From: an uncultured Mucilaginibacter sp. | GTDB lineage: Bacteria > Bacteroidota > Bacteroidia > Sphingobacteriales > Sphingobacteriaceae | Direction: 5' to 3' | DNA length: 35,477 nt | Assembly: GCA_903915155.1 (NCBI GenBank) | Contig: CAIWRU010000144.1 | Span: forward strand, 1 to 35,477 | The notes under the pieces: model-generated | The model's database searches: none | Told to the model about the DNA's origin: nothing | Seen by the model: only the letters and a program-made list of their open reading frames with translations | In this document: in pieces, positions 1 through 8,524 of the stretch | Numbering within the stretch: position 1 is the first letter of the stretch | Layout: every line of letters begins with the position of its first letter | Translations under genes and position numbers: made by a program

Positions 1-38
1 ATATAGTTTTCTGCTGTTTGTTTCTTCTTGGTTTCCAT
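1..38 (-). CDS. 5' end of a leftward gene, cut by the window edge
   Basis: Reading leftward from an ATG at 36-38, an open frame gives Met-Glu-Thr-Lys-Lys-Lys-Gln-Thr-Ala-Glu-Asn-Tyr and then leaves the window. The A-rich upstream sequence is typical of starts in this genome, but 12 codons are too few to name a product or to be sure that it is a gene. Confidence 0.35.
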   Translation of the reverse strand, partial: METKKKQTAENY

Positions 39-142
39 TGTCTTAAAGTTAATTAATCTTTGGAAACACTCCACAAGCTTAGCACCCTATCGGTCCACTT
101 TCAGCTGACGATTTACAATCATAAAACCAGCTGATATACTAT

Positions 143-343
143 ATGATAAGGGTCAGTGTTCGCAATGACCTAAATCATAAACTTACGATAACAGGAAAGG
201 ATAACAGGACAATGATTGGGTGGTTGCAAATGAAAATATGGCAAAAGTACTTGCCGCAAAGAAATATCAATACCAGTTTATTTTTTCCTGTAAGAAAGCA
301 AACACTTCCCGAAGCACTGGAATGGCTTTGGAAACAAATATAA
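143..343 (+). pseudogene. Decayed C-terminal fragment of a putative esterase (alpha/beta hydrolase)
   Basis: No single frame encodes a recognisable protein, but two frames together do. From 208, one frame reads DNDWVVANENMAKVLAAKKY and then QYQFIFS. From about 290 the other frame reads QTLPEALEWLWKQI and stops at 341-343. As I know the putative-esterase (PF00756, enterochelin-esterase-like) family, these are consecutive C-terminal blocks: the W-x-x-A-N-x-x-M-A helix, the YxYQFxF strand, and the QTLPEALEWLW tail. The stretch between them normally carries the Ala-Gly-His motif with the catalytic histidine. Here only about four codons separate the blocks, so that motif is missing. A stop codon closes the first frame just upstream at about 202, and no N-terminal part is visible. 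This is a frameshifted, internally deleted remnant, not a functional 66-residue gene. Confidence 0.6.
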
Positions 344-370
344 TATCCGATTAGCCGCGCAATTAAATCA

Positions 371-404
371 AAAAACCTCTTCAAATTACTTTGAAGAGGT
401 TTTT
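371..404 (-). terminator. Intrinsic terminator after tRNA-Pro
   Basis: A hairpin with arms AAACCTCTTCAAA and TTTGAAGAGGTTT around a TTAC loop is flanked by an A-run on the left and a T-run on the right. It lies just beyond the 3' end of the leftward tRNA and could work in both directions. Confidence 0.8.
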
Positions 405-422
405 ACTTGGTATCGCTTTAAG

Positions 423-496
423 TCGGGATGGCAGGATTCGAACCTGCGGCCTCCACATCCCAAATGTGGCGCGATACCGGGCTACGCTACATCCCG
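423..496 (-). tRNA. tRNA-Pro (anticodon TGG)
   Basis: On the minus strand the acceptor arms CGGGATG and CATCCCG pair. The anticodon stem CCACA/TGTGG holds the loop TTTGGGA, whose centre is TGG, the proline anticodon. The T arm contains GGTTCGAATCC. The gene is 74 bases with discriminator A at 423, and the CCA end is not encoded. Confidence 0.95.
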
Positions 497-623
497 AAAG
501 GGAACGCAAAGGTAAGCTTTAAAATCACTGCTGCAAATATTTTTTAAAAGAAGTTTCTAAATTATTGCACCTGGTAAAAGCCAGGAAACACAGCGCCGTA
601 AAAACTCTTTTTTAAGTATCTGT

Positions 624-663
624 GCAACAATCATATGACAAATAAGCAACAATTATATGACAA
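624..663. repeat. Two direct copies of an 18-base motif at a 22-base interval
   Basis: The motif GCAACAAT(C/T)ATATGACAA occurs at 624-641 and 646-663 with one mismatch. The 22-base interval is close to two helical turns, so a protein could bind both copies on one face of the DNA. The pair lies about 70-105 bases upstream of the secreted-protein gene at 731, which suggests an operator or activator site for that gene pair. Confidence 0.45.
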
Positions 664-730
664 TGAAATATTGATTAAACTTTCCCTGTAATTTCATCTC
701 CGAATTAACAGTTATACAAAATATCAGCTA

Positions 731-1594
731 ATGAAAAGGTTGTTATACCCGCTAAATGCGATTTTATTTATCCTGATGACAGGCATATTTAGCACTACAG
801 TCGCCCAAAAAGTGAGCAACGTACAGCAAGGCAATGTTACAGCGCCGGCAGGGCTAAAAATTGATGGCAAGCTTACCGAATGGGGCCCGGCGTTGCAAGC
901 TTATAATAAAAGCACCAAAGTATGGTACACCCTGGCTAACGACGACAAGAATTTATATCTGGCCATCAAATCAACAGATGCAGGTAATATTAATAAGATA
1001 CTGGCCGGCGGTATAAGTTTAACCATAAATACCGCGGGTAAGAAAAAGGATAAAGATGCGTTCGTTATCACCTACCCCATAGCGCCTAAAGGTGGCGGCC
1101 GCGGAATGGGGCGTGGCAGGAAGGGCTTCGGGCAGCAGGATGCTCCTGATTCTGCCCAGATACTGGCCCAGCACAAACAAGCGCTTGCCGCCTGCAAAGA
1201 AATAAGCGCCATAGGGTTTAAAGATATTACTGATACGCTCATCTACATTTACAATGAATACAGCATTAAAGCTGTCGCAAATTTTGACGATAAAGGAAAC
1301 TTTGTATACGAATTGGCCATACCCTTTAATATGCTACAATTATCGGCCGGTAGCGAGACCGAAATAGCCTACCAGATCAAAGTTAACGGCATGCAATTAG
1401 GTGGTGGTATGGACATGGTTAAAATTGGCGGGGGTGGCGGGGGTAGAGTTAGCCTGGATGGCGGCAGCGGTGGTGGAGGCGGCTTTGGCGGCTTTAGCGC
1501 AAGGAATGATAGCGATGCCGACGACATGATGACCCCCACAGATTTTTGGGGCAAATACACCCTTGCAACAGCAAACAAGCCGCCAGCCAATTAA
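731..1594 (+). CDS. Secreted CBM9/DOMON-like protein with Gly-rich segments
   Basis: The 287-residue product starts with a signal peptide of about 25 residues ending at Val-Ala-Gln. Residues 40-80 (LKIDGKLTEW, then a run ending LYLAIKSTD) resemble the start of carbohydrate-binding family 9-like beta-sandwich domains, which begin 'xIDGxLxEW'. Two glycine-rich stretches interrupt it: GGGRGMGRGRKGFG near residue 118 and a longer one near 235-255. The stop is 12 bases before the outer-membrane protein at 1607, so the two are probably co-transcribed and act together in the envelope. No catalytic residues are recognised and the ligand is unknown. The fold call is moderate; secretion is well supported. 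Confidence 0.75.
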   Translation: MKRLLYPLNAILFILMTGIFSTTVAQKVSNVQQGNVTAPAGLKIDGKLTEWGPALQAYNKSTKVWYTLANDDKNLYLAIKSTDAGNINKILAGGISLTINTAGKKKDKDAFVITYPIAPKGGGRGMGRGRKGFGQQDAPDSAQILAQHKQALAACKEISAIGFKDITDTLIYIYNEYSIKAVANFDDKGNFVYELAIPFNMLQLSAGSETEIAYQIKVNGMQLGGGMDMVKIGGGGGGRVSLDGGSGGGGGFGGFSARNDSDADDMMTPTDFWGKYTLATANKPPAN

Positions 1595-1606
1595 GCTTAC
1601 TCCTCT

Positions 1607-4438
1607 ATGAAAAAAATATTACCCCTGCTATTAATAATCACACTTTGGGCGCATAGTGTTTTTGCCCAGTTCAGCACGAGGGGTGGTCGTTCAAATACGC
1701 CTGCTCCTCCGCCTTTGCCGGTTAGGGAAATTAGTGGTATTGTTAAAGATTCGACCGACAACCCTGTTATTGGGGCTATTATCACCCTAACATCCAAAAC
1801 CGATACAGTAAGAACAGCTACCAATGCCGATGGCATATTTATTTTGAAGAATGTGAAGTCGGCAGTATTCATACTCACTATAACTGATTTGGGTCACCAA
1901 ACATCAACCCGCAGGTATTTACAAAACGACGCGATAAAAAAAGTGGTTTTGGATCCCATAGTCCTTAAATCGCAAAGCAATGTTTTGGCCGAAGTAAAAG
2001 TTAACGGCACACCCAGCATCACCTACAAAACCGATACGGTTGAATATAAAGCCAGTGACTATAAAGTACGCGAAAATGCCACAGTTGATGAATTGTTAAA
2101 GAAGATGGAAGGTATGGAAGTAGGCTCTGATGGTAGTGTAACCCACCAGGGGCAACAAATAACTAAAGCTAAACTTAACGGCAAGGATTATGCCGGTGGC
2201 GGAGTTGCACAGGCTATACAAAACCTGCCCGCCGACATTGTCGACAAAATACAAGTAGTTGATGATTATGGTGATGAGGCGGCACGCACGGGTGTAAAAG
2301 ATGGCAACCCACAAAAAATACTGAACATAACCACCCGTGCCGACCGATCGGTAGGGAATATTGCCCGGATAACCGCCGGTGAAGGTAACGATGACCGCTA
2401 TGACGACCGTTTATTTTTACAGCGCATTGATGCCAATCAGCAAATAGGGCTTATCGGCAATGTTAGGAATACCGTGAATGGCGTAGCCAGCACGGGTATT
2501 AATAGTGGCAGCGGCGGTACATTTGGCAGTCAGAGCAGCAGTGGCGGCAGCGGCGGCACCACGACGTCGGGAGGGCCTGCATTCAACTATCGCGACCAAT
2601 GGGGCAAAAAGATACAGGTAAACGCCAGTTATACTTATAACTACAACAATGTAAATTCAATTAATAACAGTACCGGGCAGCAATACAGTACGCTGGGTAC
2701 CACCTATTTTAACAACCAGAGTAATGGGCAAAACAACAGTAAAACGCATACTTTTAGTTTTGACATGGAGTATAGTATTGATAGCGCCAACTTTTTGAAG
2801 TTAACGCCAACTTACAGCTATACTGGTTCAAATAATAACAGAACTTCTACTCAGATAGATTCTGGGGTTATCCACCAAAGCATTCTTGGTGATAACGGCA
2901 GTTCGAACACTAACCCTGCTTATGGCATGGTGGTTTTTTATCAGCATTTATTTAAAAAGAAACGCAGGAATATCTCATTGCAATTAAGTTATAACCATGC
3001 TAACCAGCAAACAACTAGCACACAGGATAATCATATACTTTATTACCAGGATTCGCTCAGCCTTAGTACGCCGTTCCTCGATTCGCTCGTGCACCGTGTC
3101 GTAGCACGTGGCAGCCTGACCAGGAATTATCGCGCCAGCTTAACCTATGTTGAACCTTTGAATTTACTTTCGCAATTGGAGTTTAACGCTCAATATATTT
3201 ACAGGGGATACAATAACAACGCCACAACCGATAATATTATTGATAGCCTGGGTGGCCTTCAGGTACCTGTGGATAGCCTCACCAACATTTACCATTACTC
3301 GTTTACCGAAGGGCGCATAGCCTTAAATTACCGGCTAAACAAAACTAAGTATAACCTTTCCATTGGTGTAACTGCCATACCAACGCTTTTACAGGGTTCG
3401 AGGGATGGTTTTAATGCATCAGTAAATCATTCTGATTTCAATTTAATACCTATTTTCAGATATTCATACAACTGGTCAAAAACCGAGCGGTTCACCATCA
3501 ACTATTCAGGTACGCCTACCGAGCCTACGTTTAATCAATTGCAACCATATACCGACCTCACCAATCCGCAAAACCCGGTAATAGGTAACCCCGACCTGAA
3601 GCCATCGTTCACCAATACTATCAACATGCAGTTCAATGATTATATTGCTAATTCACAGGCCAACATATCTGCGAATGTGGCTACTAATTTTATAAGTAAC
3701 CAGGTTACAACCAACAATATACTGGTTCCGGTTTTGGTGAATAAGGGTGGTAAAACAACCCAAAGCTATATTACCGATACCCATTATGTAAACCTTAATG
3801 GCGCTTACAGCGTTACCGGCAACTATAATTTAGCCAAACAATATGACGACCGTAAATACAACCTGGAACTGAACGGCAACGTAACTTATGGCTACAATGT
3901 AGCCATGACCGATAACGTTGAAAATTTCTCGACCACCTGGCGCTATAACGAACGCTTTGGACCGAGGATCGATCCTAATGACTGGCTGGAAGTAAACCCT
4001 TATGTGTCGTACGATGTAACAACATCAACCAATACGCTAACTGCCTACAACACCAATACAAAAACGTTTGCTTTAAGTATGGATGGCCGCATGTACTTTT
4101 TGAAAACTTTTATGTTCGGCTATAGCGCCAGCAAGAATTTTGTAAGCGGTATCAGCTCAAATGTTACCAAAAACCCTTTTGTGGTGAACGCTACTATCGA
4201 AAAGGAGTTTTTCAAAAAACATAATGGCATACTAAGCATACAAATGTTCGACTTGCTTGATCAGAACAATTTTGTGAACCGGGTTATAACCCCTACCGGC
4301 TTTACCGATACCAAAACAAATGCTTTAAGCCGGTATGTGATGGTTAGCTTCCGCCTGAACCTGCAAAAATGGAGCGGCACGCCAAAGCGTAATGGCAAAC
4401 AATTACAACGCCGTGGTGATGGTAGTTTTATTTATTAA
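1607..4438 (+). CDS. Outer-membrane beta-barrel protein, TonB-receptor-like
   Basis: The 943-residue protein has a signal peptide ending near Val-Phe-Ala-Gln (residue 21). A CarboxypepD-regulatory-like Ig domain follows (about 40-120, starting REISGIVKDSTDNPVIGAII). Next comes a plug-like region (about 145-245, with NATVDELLKKMEGMEV and NLPADIVDKIQVVDDYGD). The rest is a long barrel rich in Asn, Tyr and Thr with alternating aromatic strands. This order is typical of the Bacteroidota outer membrane beta-barrel family (OMP_b-brl_3) related to TonB-dependent receptors. A Gly/Ser-rich insert sits at about 300-325. There is no SusD gene beside it, so polysaccharide uptake is not indicated; the partner is the small secreted protein just upstream. 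The substrate cannot be read from the sequence. Confidence 0.85.
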   Translation: MKKILPLLLIITLWAHSVFAQFSTRGGRSNTPAPPPLPVREISGIVKDSTDNPVIGAIITLTSKTDTVRTATNADGIFILKNVKSAVFILTITDLGHQTSTRRYLQNDAIKKVVLDPIVLKSQSNVLAEVKVNGTPSITYKTDTVEYKASDYKVRENATVDELLKKMEGMEVGSDGSVTHQGQQITKAKLNGKDYAGGGVAQAIQNLPADIVDKIQVVDDYGDEAARTGVKDGNPQKILNITTRADRSVGNIARITAGEGNDDRYDDRLFLQRIDANQQIGLIGNVRNTVNGVASTGINSGSGGTFGSQSSSGGSGGTTTSGGPAFNYRDQWGKKIQVNASYTYNYNNVNSINNSTGQQYSTLGTTYFNNQSNGQNNSKTHTFSFDMEYSIDSANFLKLTPTYSYTGSNNNRTSTQIDSGVIHQSILGDNGSSNTNPAYGMVVFYQHLFKKKRRNISLQLSYNHANQQTTSTQDNHILYYQDSLSLSTPFLDSLVHRVVARGSLTRNYRASLTYVEPLNLLSQLEFNAQYIYRGYNNNATTDNIIDSLGGLQVPVDSLTNIYHYSFTEGRIALNYRLNKTKYNLSIGVTAIPTLLQGSRDGFNASVNHSDFNLIPIFRYSYNWSKTERFTINYSGTPTEPTFNQLQPYTDLTNPQNPVIGNPDLKPSFTNTINMQFNDYIANSQANISANVATNFISNQVTTNNILVPVLVNKGGKTTQSYITDTHYVNLNGAYSVTGNYNLAKQYDDRKYNLELNGNVTYGYNVAMTDNVENFSTTWRYNERFGPRIDPNDWLEVNPYVSYDVTTSTNTLTAYNTNTKTFALSMDGRMYFLKTFMFGYSASKNFVSGISSNVTKNPFVVNATIEKEFFKKHNGILSIQMFDLLDQNNFVNRVITPTGFTDTKTNALSRYVMVSFRLNLQKWSGTPKRNGKQLQRRGDGSFIY

Positions 4439-4458
4439 GGGATTATTAATGGCGGCTA

Positions 4459-5007
4459 TTACCACGCCATCCACTCCAATTTGCTAATATCGAAGCCAAG
4501 TGCCGCTGCTTTGTGCAAAAAACGTTCCCTGATTTCAGGTGGGATGGTATTTTCGCGCGAGAGTATCCACAAATAATCCAATCTGCTGCCCGAAACCATG
4601 GCATAATTGTATTTGGCGTCAACGTCAAGCACATTATAATCAAGGTAAACAGGTACAAAATAAGCCACTTTAAGTTGTCCCCTTGTATCCGGCCCGGTGA
4701 ACTTGGCAGTACCCATCGCTTCAACAGGTTTATTCTTGTCAAAATTATAGGCACGGGTAACTACCCGTATGGTACCGTCATCATTCAATGTGTAATTTTC
4801 GGTAAGGTCTTTCAGGTTCTTTTCTATTCGGTTAGGCAAACGCGCTATCTCGTTCCATAAACCCAGATATTTATGCTTGTCAAAAGGTTCAACAATCGCG
4901 TCCTTTGGTATTTTACTTTTCGGCCATAAAGCGTATATCAAACCGGCCATGCCTGCTCCGGCGGCCACGGCTATTAGTGTATTTTTAGTTTTCATTTTCA
5001 TCTGCAA
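4459..5007 (-). CDS. Lipocalin family protein (Blc-like)
   Basis: The 182-residue product has an N-terminal hydrophobic segment (about residues 9-28) and then the lipocalin signature KYLGLWNEIARLPNR, matching the GxW motif of bacterial lipocalins such as Blc (YLGTWYEIAR). Further family features are ENYTLNDDGTIRV, a central strand ending LKVAYFVPVY, and YAMVSGSRLDYLWILSR before the C-terminal helix. Blc-type lipocalins bind lysophospholipid or fatty acids in the envelope. No lipobox cysteine is visible, so this one is probably anchored by its N-terminal helix or exported without lipidation. Met1, Met3 and Met5 are all possible starts. The gene converges on the barrel-protein gene, with 20 bases between stop codons. 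Confidence 0.85.
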   Translation of the reverse strand: MQMKMKTKNTLIAVAAGAGMAGLIYALWPKSKIPKDAIVEPFDKHKYLGLWNEIARLPNRIEKNLKDLTENYTLNDDGTIRVVTRAYNFDKNKPVEAMGTAKFTGPDTRGQLKVAYFVPVYLDYNVLDVDAKYNYAMVSGSRLDYLWILSRENTIPPEIRERFLHKAAALGFDISKLEWMAW

Positions 5008-5124
5008 AAGAAAAGCAATTATTAGTGAATTTTGTTTGGCACTTCCAAAGCTAATAAACTGTAATTACTCATGTAATAGTATAAGTAAAGTTTTGTCCAT
5101 ATGGTTATAAAAGCAGTTAAGCAC

Positions 5125-5151
5125 ATTTGCACATGCAAATCCCTATCTTTG
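5125..5151 (+). promoter_or_regulatory. Probable rnr promoter with an overlapping palindrome
   Basis: TATCTTTG at 5144-5151 fits the Bacteroidota -7 box TAnnTTTG, 16 bases before the rnr start codon. Just upstream is a palindrome, ATTTGC-ACAT-GCAAAT (5125-5140), with perfect 6-base arms. It lies where a repressor would block sigma binding. The -33 box is not clear. Confidence 0.5.
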
Positions 5152-5167
5152 TGGTCAAAGAACATCT

Positions 5168-7303
5168 ATGTCTAAAAAGAAAAACAACTCTTCCGTAAAG
5201 CAGGTACTCACCCAAATGGTGCTTGACGTATTTGAACAGAACGGAAACACCCCATTGAATTACAAACAGGTTTCGGCGAAACTAAACGTTCGCGACCCGG
5301 AATCGCGCGATATTATATTTGAGATACTAAAAGACGAAGCTCATAAAAGCGTGCTTAAGGAACTTTCGCCCGGCAAATTCCAATTGCTTGAGCTAAAAAC
5401 ATTTATCGAAGGAAAGGTCGACCTCACCAACGATGGGTCAGCATTTATTGTAACCGATGATGAATTTGAGAGCGATATATTCGTAGCGCCCCGCAAACTG
5501 CGCAACGCCCTAAACGGCGACCGTGTAAGGGTTTACGTTTATGCCACAAATAAAGGTAAACACAAGGAAGGCGAAGTAATAGAGATATTGCAGCGCAACA
5601 AAATGGAGTTTACAGGTATATTAAAACTCAGCGAGCGATTTGCCTTCTTTATCCCCGACGACCGCAAGATGATGCACGACATCTTTATCCCCATGAACCA
5701 GTTGAACGGGGCTAAGAACGGCATTAAAGCGGTTGCCGAAATTACCGACTGGCCAGCAGATGCAAAAAACCCTATCGGCCGTATTAAACACATCTTAGGC
5801 ACACAGGGCGAGAATGACACCGAAATGAACGCCATTCTTGCTGAATATGGCTTCCCCCTATCCTTCCCTGCCGAAGTTGAACATGAATCGGAAGAAATAC
5901 CGGAAGTTATCACTGCGGAGGAAATAGCACGCAGGCGCGATTTCAGGAATATACTCACTTTTACTATTGACCCATTTGATGCTAAGGACTTTGACGACGC
6001 TATCAGTTTCAGGTACCTGGATAACGGGCAGTACGAAGTTGGCGTTCATATAGCCGATGTATCTCACTACATAAAACCTGACTCAGCTTTGGATAAAGAA
6101 GCACTGGACAGGGCCACATCCGTATATCTTGTCGACAGGGTTATCCCTATGCTGCCTGAACGGCTCTCTAACGGCTTATGTTCACTGCGACCAAAGGAAG
6201 ATAAGCTTTGTTTCTCGGCCGTGTTTATAATGGACGAAAATGCCTTTATAAAGGAAGAATGGTACGGCAAAACCATCATCCATTCCGACAGGCGCTTTAC
6301 GTACGAGGAAGTTCAGGAGATTATCGAAGCTAAAGAAGGCGACCACAGCAAAGAAATATTGGAGCTAAATGCACTGGCCTACAAACTGCGCGACCGTAAA
6401 TTTAAAAACGGGGCTATCAGCTTTGAAACTACCGAAGTTAAATTCAAGCTGGATGAAACCGGTAAACCCACCGGCGTTTACGTAAAGGAACGTAAGGATG
6501 CCCACAAGTTGATAGAAGATTTTATGCTGCTGGCAAACCGCAAAGTTGCCGAGCATGTAAGCAAAATGGGCAAAGGCAAACACAAGTTTACTTTTGTTTA
6601 CCGCGTGCATGATTCGCCGAAACCTGAATCATTAGCCAACTTTGCACAATTTGCGGCAAGGTTTGGCTATAAGATCAATACCAAGTCGGATAAGGAAACA
6701 GCCAAATCACTCAATTATTTAATGGAGGATGTGGAAGGTAAAAAAGAACAGAATGTTCTTACGCAACTGGCTATCCGTTCAATGGCCAAGGCTATTTATA
6801 CCACTAAATCATCAAGTCATTACGGTTTGGCGTTTGATCATTATACGCACTTCACCTCGCCCATCCGCCGTTACCCGGATGTGATGGTGCACCGGTTGCT
6901 GTTCCATTATTTGAATGGAGGTCAATCAGCCAATGCCGAGCATTACGAGAAGCTGTGCCAGCACAGCTCGCAAATGGAGAAAAAAGCCGCCGATGCCGAA
7001 CGCGCATCAGTTAAATACAAGCAGGCCGAATACCTGCGCGACCAGGTGGGTAACATATTTAGCGGTGTAATATCCGGTGTTACCGAATGGGGCATGTATG
7101 TGGAAATTATCGAAAATAAATGCGAAGGCATGATACGCCTGCGCGATATTTCCGACGACTTTTATACCTTAGACGAGAAAAATTATGCCATCATTGGCCA
7201 GCGTAAAAAGAAAGTTTACCAGTTGGGTGATGAGGTGAAGATAAGGGTTAAGAATGTTGACCTAACTAAAAAACAGATTGATTTTTCTCTTGTCCAGGAT
7301 TAA
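5168..7303 (+). CDS. rnr: Ribonuclease R (3'-5' exoribonuclease)
   Basis: The 711-residue protein has the RNase R/VacB order: an N-terminal winged-helix-like region (about 1-70), cold-shock domains (about 70-235), a catalytic RNB domain (about 250-580) and a C-terminal S1 domain (about 630-710, NIFSGVISGVTEWGMYVEI). The catalytic acidic cluster DPFDAKDFDDAISF lies near residues 265-280, and HFTSPIRRYPDVMVHR marks the end of the RNB domain. RNase R degrades structured RNA and takes part in rRNA and tmRNA-linked quality control. The protein is shorter than the E. coli enzyme because it lacks the long basic C-terminal tail, which is usual for this phylum. The start at 5168 sits 16 bases after a good -7 box. 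The isoprenoid gene follows after 76 bases. Confidence 0.97.
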   Translation: MSKKKNNSSVKQVLTQMVLDVFEQNGNTPLNYKQVSAKLNVRDPESRDIIFEILKDEAHKSVLKELSPGKFQLLELKTFIEGKVDLTNDGSAFIVTDDEFESDIFVAPRKLRNALNGDRVRVYVYATNKGKHKEGEVIEILQRNKMEFTGILKLSERFAFFIPDDRKMMHDIFIPMNQLNGAKNGIKAVAEITDWPADAKNPIGRIKHILGTQGENDTEMNAILAEYGFPLSFPAEVEHESEEIPEVITAEEIARRRDFRNILTFTIDPFDAKDFDDAISFRYLDNGQYEVGVHIADVSHYIKPDSALDKEALDRATSVYLVDRVIPMLPERLSNGLCSLRPKEDKLCFSAVFIMDENAFIKEEWYGKTIIHSDRRFTYEEVQEIIEAKEGDHSKEILELNALAYKLRDRKFKNGAISFETTEVKFKLDETGKPTGVYVKERKDAHKLIEDFMLLANRKVAEHVSKMGKGKHKFTFVYRVHDSPKPESLANFAQFAARFGYKINTKSDKETAKSLNYLMEDVEGKKEQNVLTQLAIRSMAKAIYTTKSSSHYGLAFDHYTHFTSPIRRYPDVMVHRLLFHYLNGGQSANAEHYEKLCQHSSQMEKKAADAERASVKYKQAEYLRDQVGNIFSGVISGVTEWGMYVEIIENKCEGMIRLRDISDDFYTLDEKNYAIIGQRKKKVYQLGDEVKIRVKNVDLTKKQIDFSLVQD

Positions 7304-7309
7304 TTTATT

Positions 7310-7370
7310 GTGTGAATGAGTGAATTTAAAAAAGCAATCACTCAATCACTAATTCAGTAAATCACTAATT
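7310..7370. repeat. Gene-free inverted array of 8-base units
   Basis: The left arm TGTGAATGAGTGAATTT (7310-7326) is a partial reverse complement of the right arm (7335-7370), which is built of octamers AATCACTC, AATCACTA, ATTCAGTA, AATCACTA. It fills the gap between the co-directional rnr and polyprenyl synthase genes. It has the same design as the arrays flanking the four-helix-bundle gene at 10503, but contains no gene. Confidence 0.6.
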
Positions 7371-7379
7371 ATATAATAC

Positions 7380-8354
7380 ATGACCGATCTCAGTAAATTA
7401 CAAGCCTTAATAAGTACCGCGGTTGATGAATTACAGTTCCCCGAATACCCCGGCCAGCTTTATGAGCCTATAAGTTATATCCTGTCGTTGGGCGGCAAAC
7501 GCATGCGCCCTGCCCTGCTGTTAATGGCCTGTGAACTTTTCGGTGGCGATGTAAACAAAGCCATTTCGCCTGCATTGGCCATCGAGGTGTTCCATAACTT
7601 CACCTTGATGCACGATGATATTATGGATAATGCTCCCTTGCGCCGTGGTAAAACTACCGTGCATGAGCGTTGGAACAAGAATGTGGCCATACTTTCGGGT
7701 GATGTAATGCTGATCAAGGGTTATGAGCTAATGATGCAGGTTGATGATAGCATATTGCGCCAGGTGCTTGATATATTTAATGAAACCGCTGTAGGCGTAT
7801 GCGAAGGCCAGCAATTAGATATGGAGTTTGAAACCCGCAATGTGGTTGATATTAATGAATACATTAACATGATACGTCTTAAAACAGCGGTGGTATTGGG
7901 CGGCGCGCTTAAAATAGGCGCGTTAATAGGTGGTGCGCCTGCTAAGGATGCCGACCTGTTAAGCCAGTTTGGTGTACAGCTTGGCGTGGCCTTCCAGTTG
8001 CAGGATGATATACTGGATGTTTATGGCGACCCCGAAAAGTTTGGCAAGCAGGTGGGCGGTGATATTATATCCAACAAAAAAACTTACCTGCTGATAAAGG
8101 CCCTTGAACTTGCACAAGGCGAACAGGCAGCTGAGCTCAACGCCTTTTTAAGTTCAACCCATTTAGATAATACCGAAAAAGTTGCCGGTGTAACCCGTAT
8201 ATATAACAACCTTGACATAAGGCAGCATGCCGAAACCGCTATGCAAGGCTATGCTGAAAAAGCTTTTGCCGCCCTTGAGCAGATAAATTTACCAGATGAA
8301 CACAAGCAATATTTACACGATTTTGCGGATGGGTTGTTGGTGAGGGAGCATTAG
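7380..8354 (+). CDS. Polyprenyl diphosphate synthase
   Basis: This 324-residue all-helical prenyltransferase condenses isopentenyl diphosphate onto an allylic diphosphate to make a long-chain polyprenyl diphosphate, probably the menaquinone side chain in this phylum. The first Asp-rich motif is in LMHDDIMDNAPLRRG (near residue 80), and the second is in FQLQDDILDVYGD (near residue 210). Family features GGKRMRPAL (near 38) and GDVMLIKGY are also present. Length and motifs match IspB/octaprenyl synthase-type enzymes. Chain length cannot be assigned from what I can see, so no symbol is given. The start ATG directly follows the inverted octamer array. Confidence 0.93.
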   Translation: MTDLSKLQALISTAVDELQFPEYPGQLYEPISYILSLGGKRMRPALLLMACELFGGDVNKAISPALAIEVFHNFTLMHDDIMDNAPLRRGKTTVHERWNKNVAILSGDVMLIKGYELMMQVDDSILRQVLDIFNETAVGVCEGQQLDMEFETRNVVDINEYINMIRLKTAVVLGGALKIGALIGGAPAKDADLLSQFGVQLGVAFQLQDDILDVYGDPEKFGKQVGGDIISNKKTYLLIKALELAQGEQAAELNAFLSSTHLDNTEKVAGVTRIYNNLDIRQHAETAMQGYAEKAFAALEQINLPDEHKQYLHDFADGLLVREH

Positions 8355-8384
8355 GAATATTCCCACATTCCTTAATTACCTTTA

Positions 8385-8503
8385 TGTCATTTCGAACCTG
8401 CCAGCGTCGGGTTGTGATTTGTGGCAGGTGAGAAATCTTATACAAGCGAAAAGCCCCAATGTATGTTGTATAAGATTTCTCCTCGTACCTCGTCGAAATG
8501 ACA
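8385..8503. repeat. Nested palindromic repeat with TGTCATTTCGA ends
   Basis: The outer arms TGTCATTTCGA (8385-8395) and TCGAAATGACA (8493-8503) are perfect reverse complements. An inner pair, GAGAAATCTTATACAA (8430-8445) and TTGTATAAGATTTCTC (8466-8481), is also perfect, with a 20-base loop. The element fills most of the gap between the polyprenyl synthase and TonB-domain genes. Its ends resemble those of the element at 20397. Confidence 0.85.
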
Positions 8504-8524
8504 AAAATTTTTTAATTTTATTGA

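Noticed and set aside
1369..1590. Pro-rich minus-strand ORF opposite the Gly-rich protein
   Set aside because: Antisense shadow of glycine codons; no start context or family.
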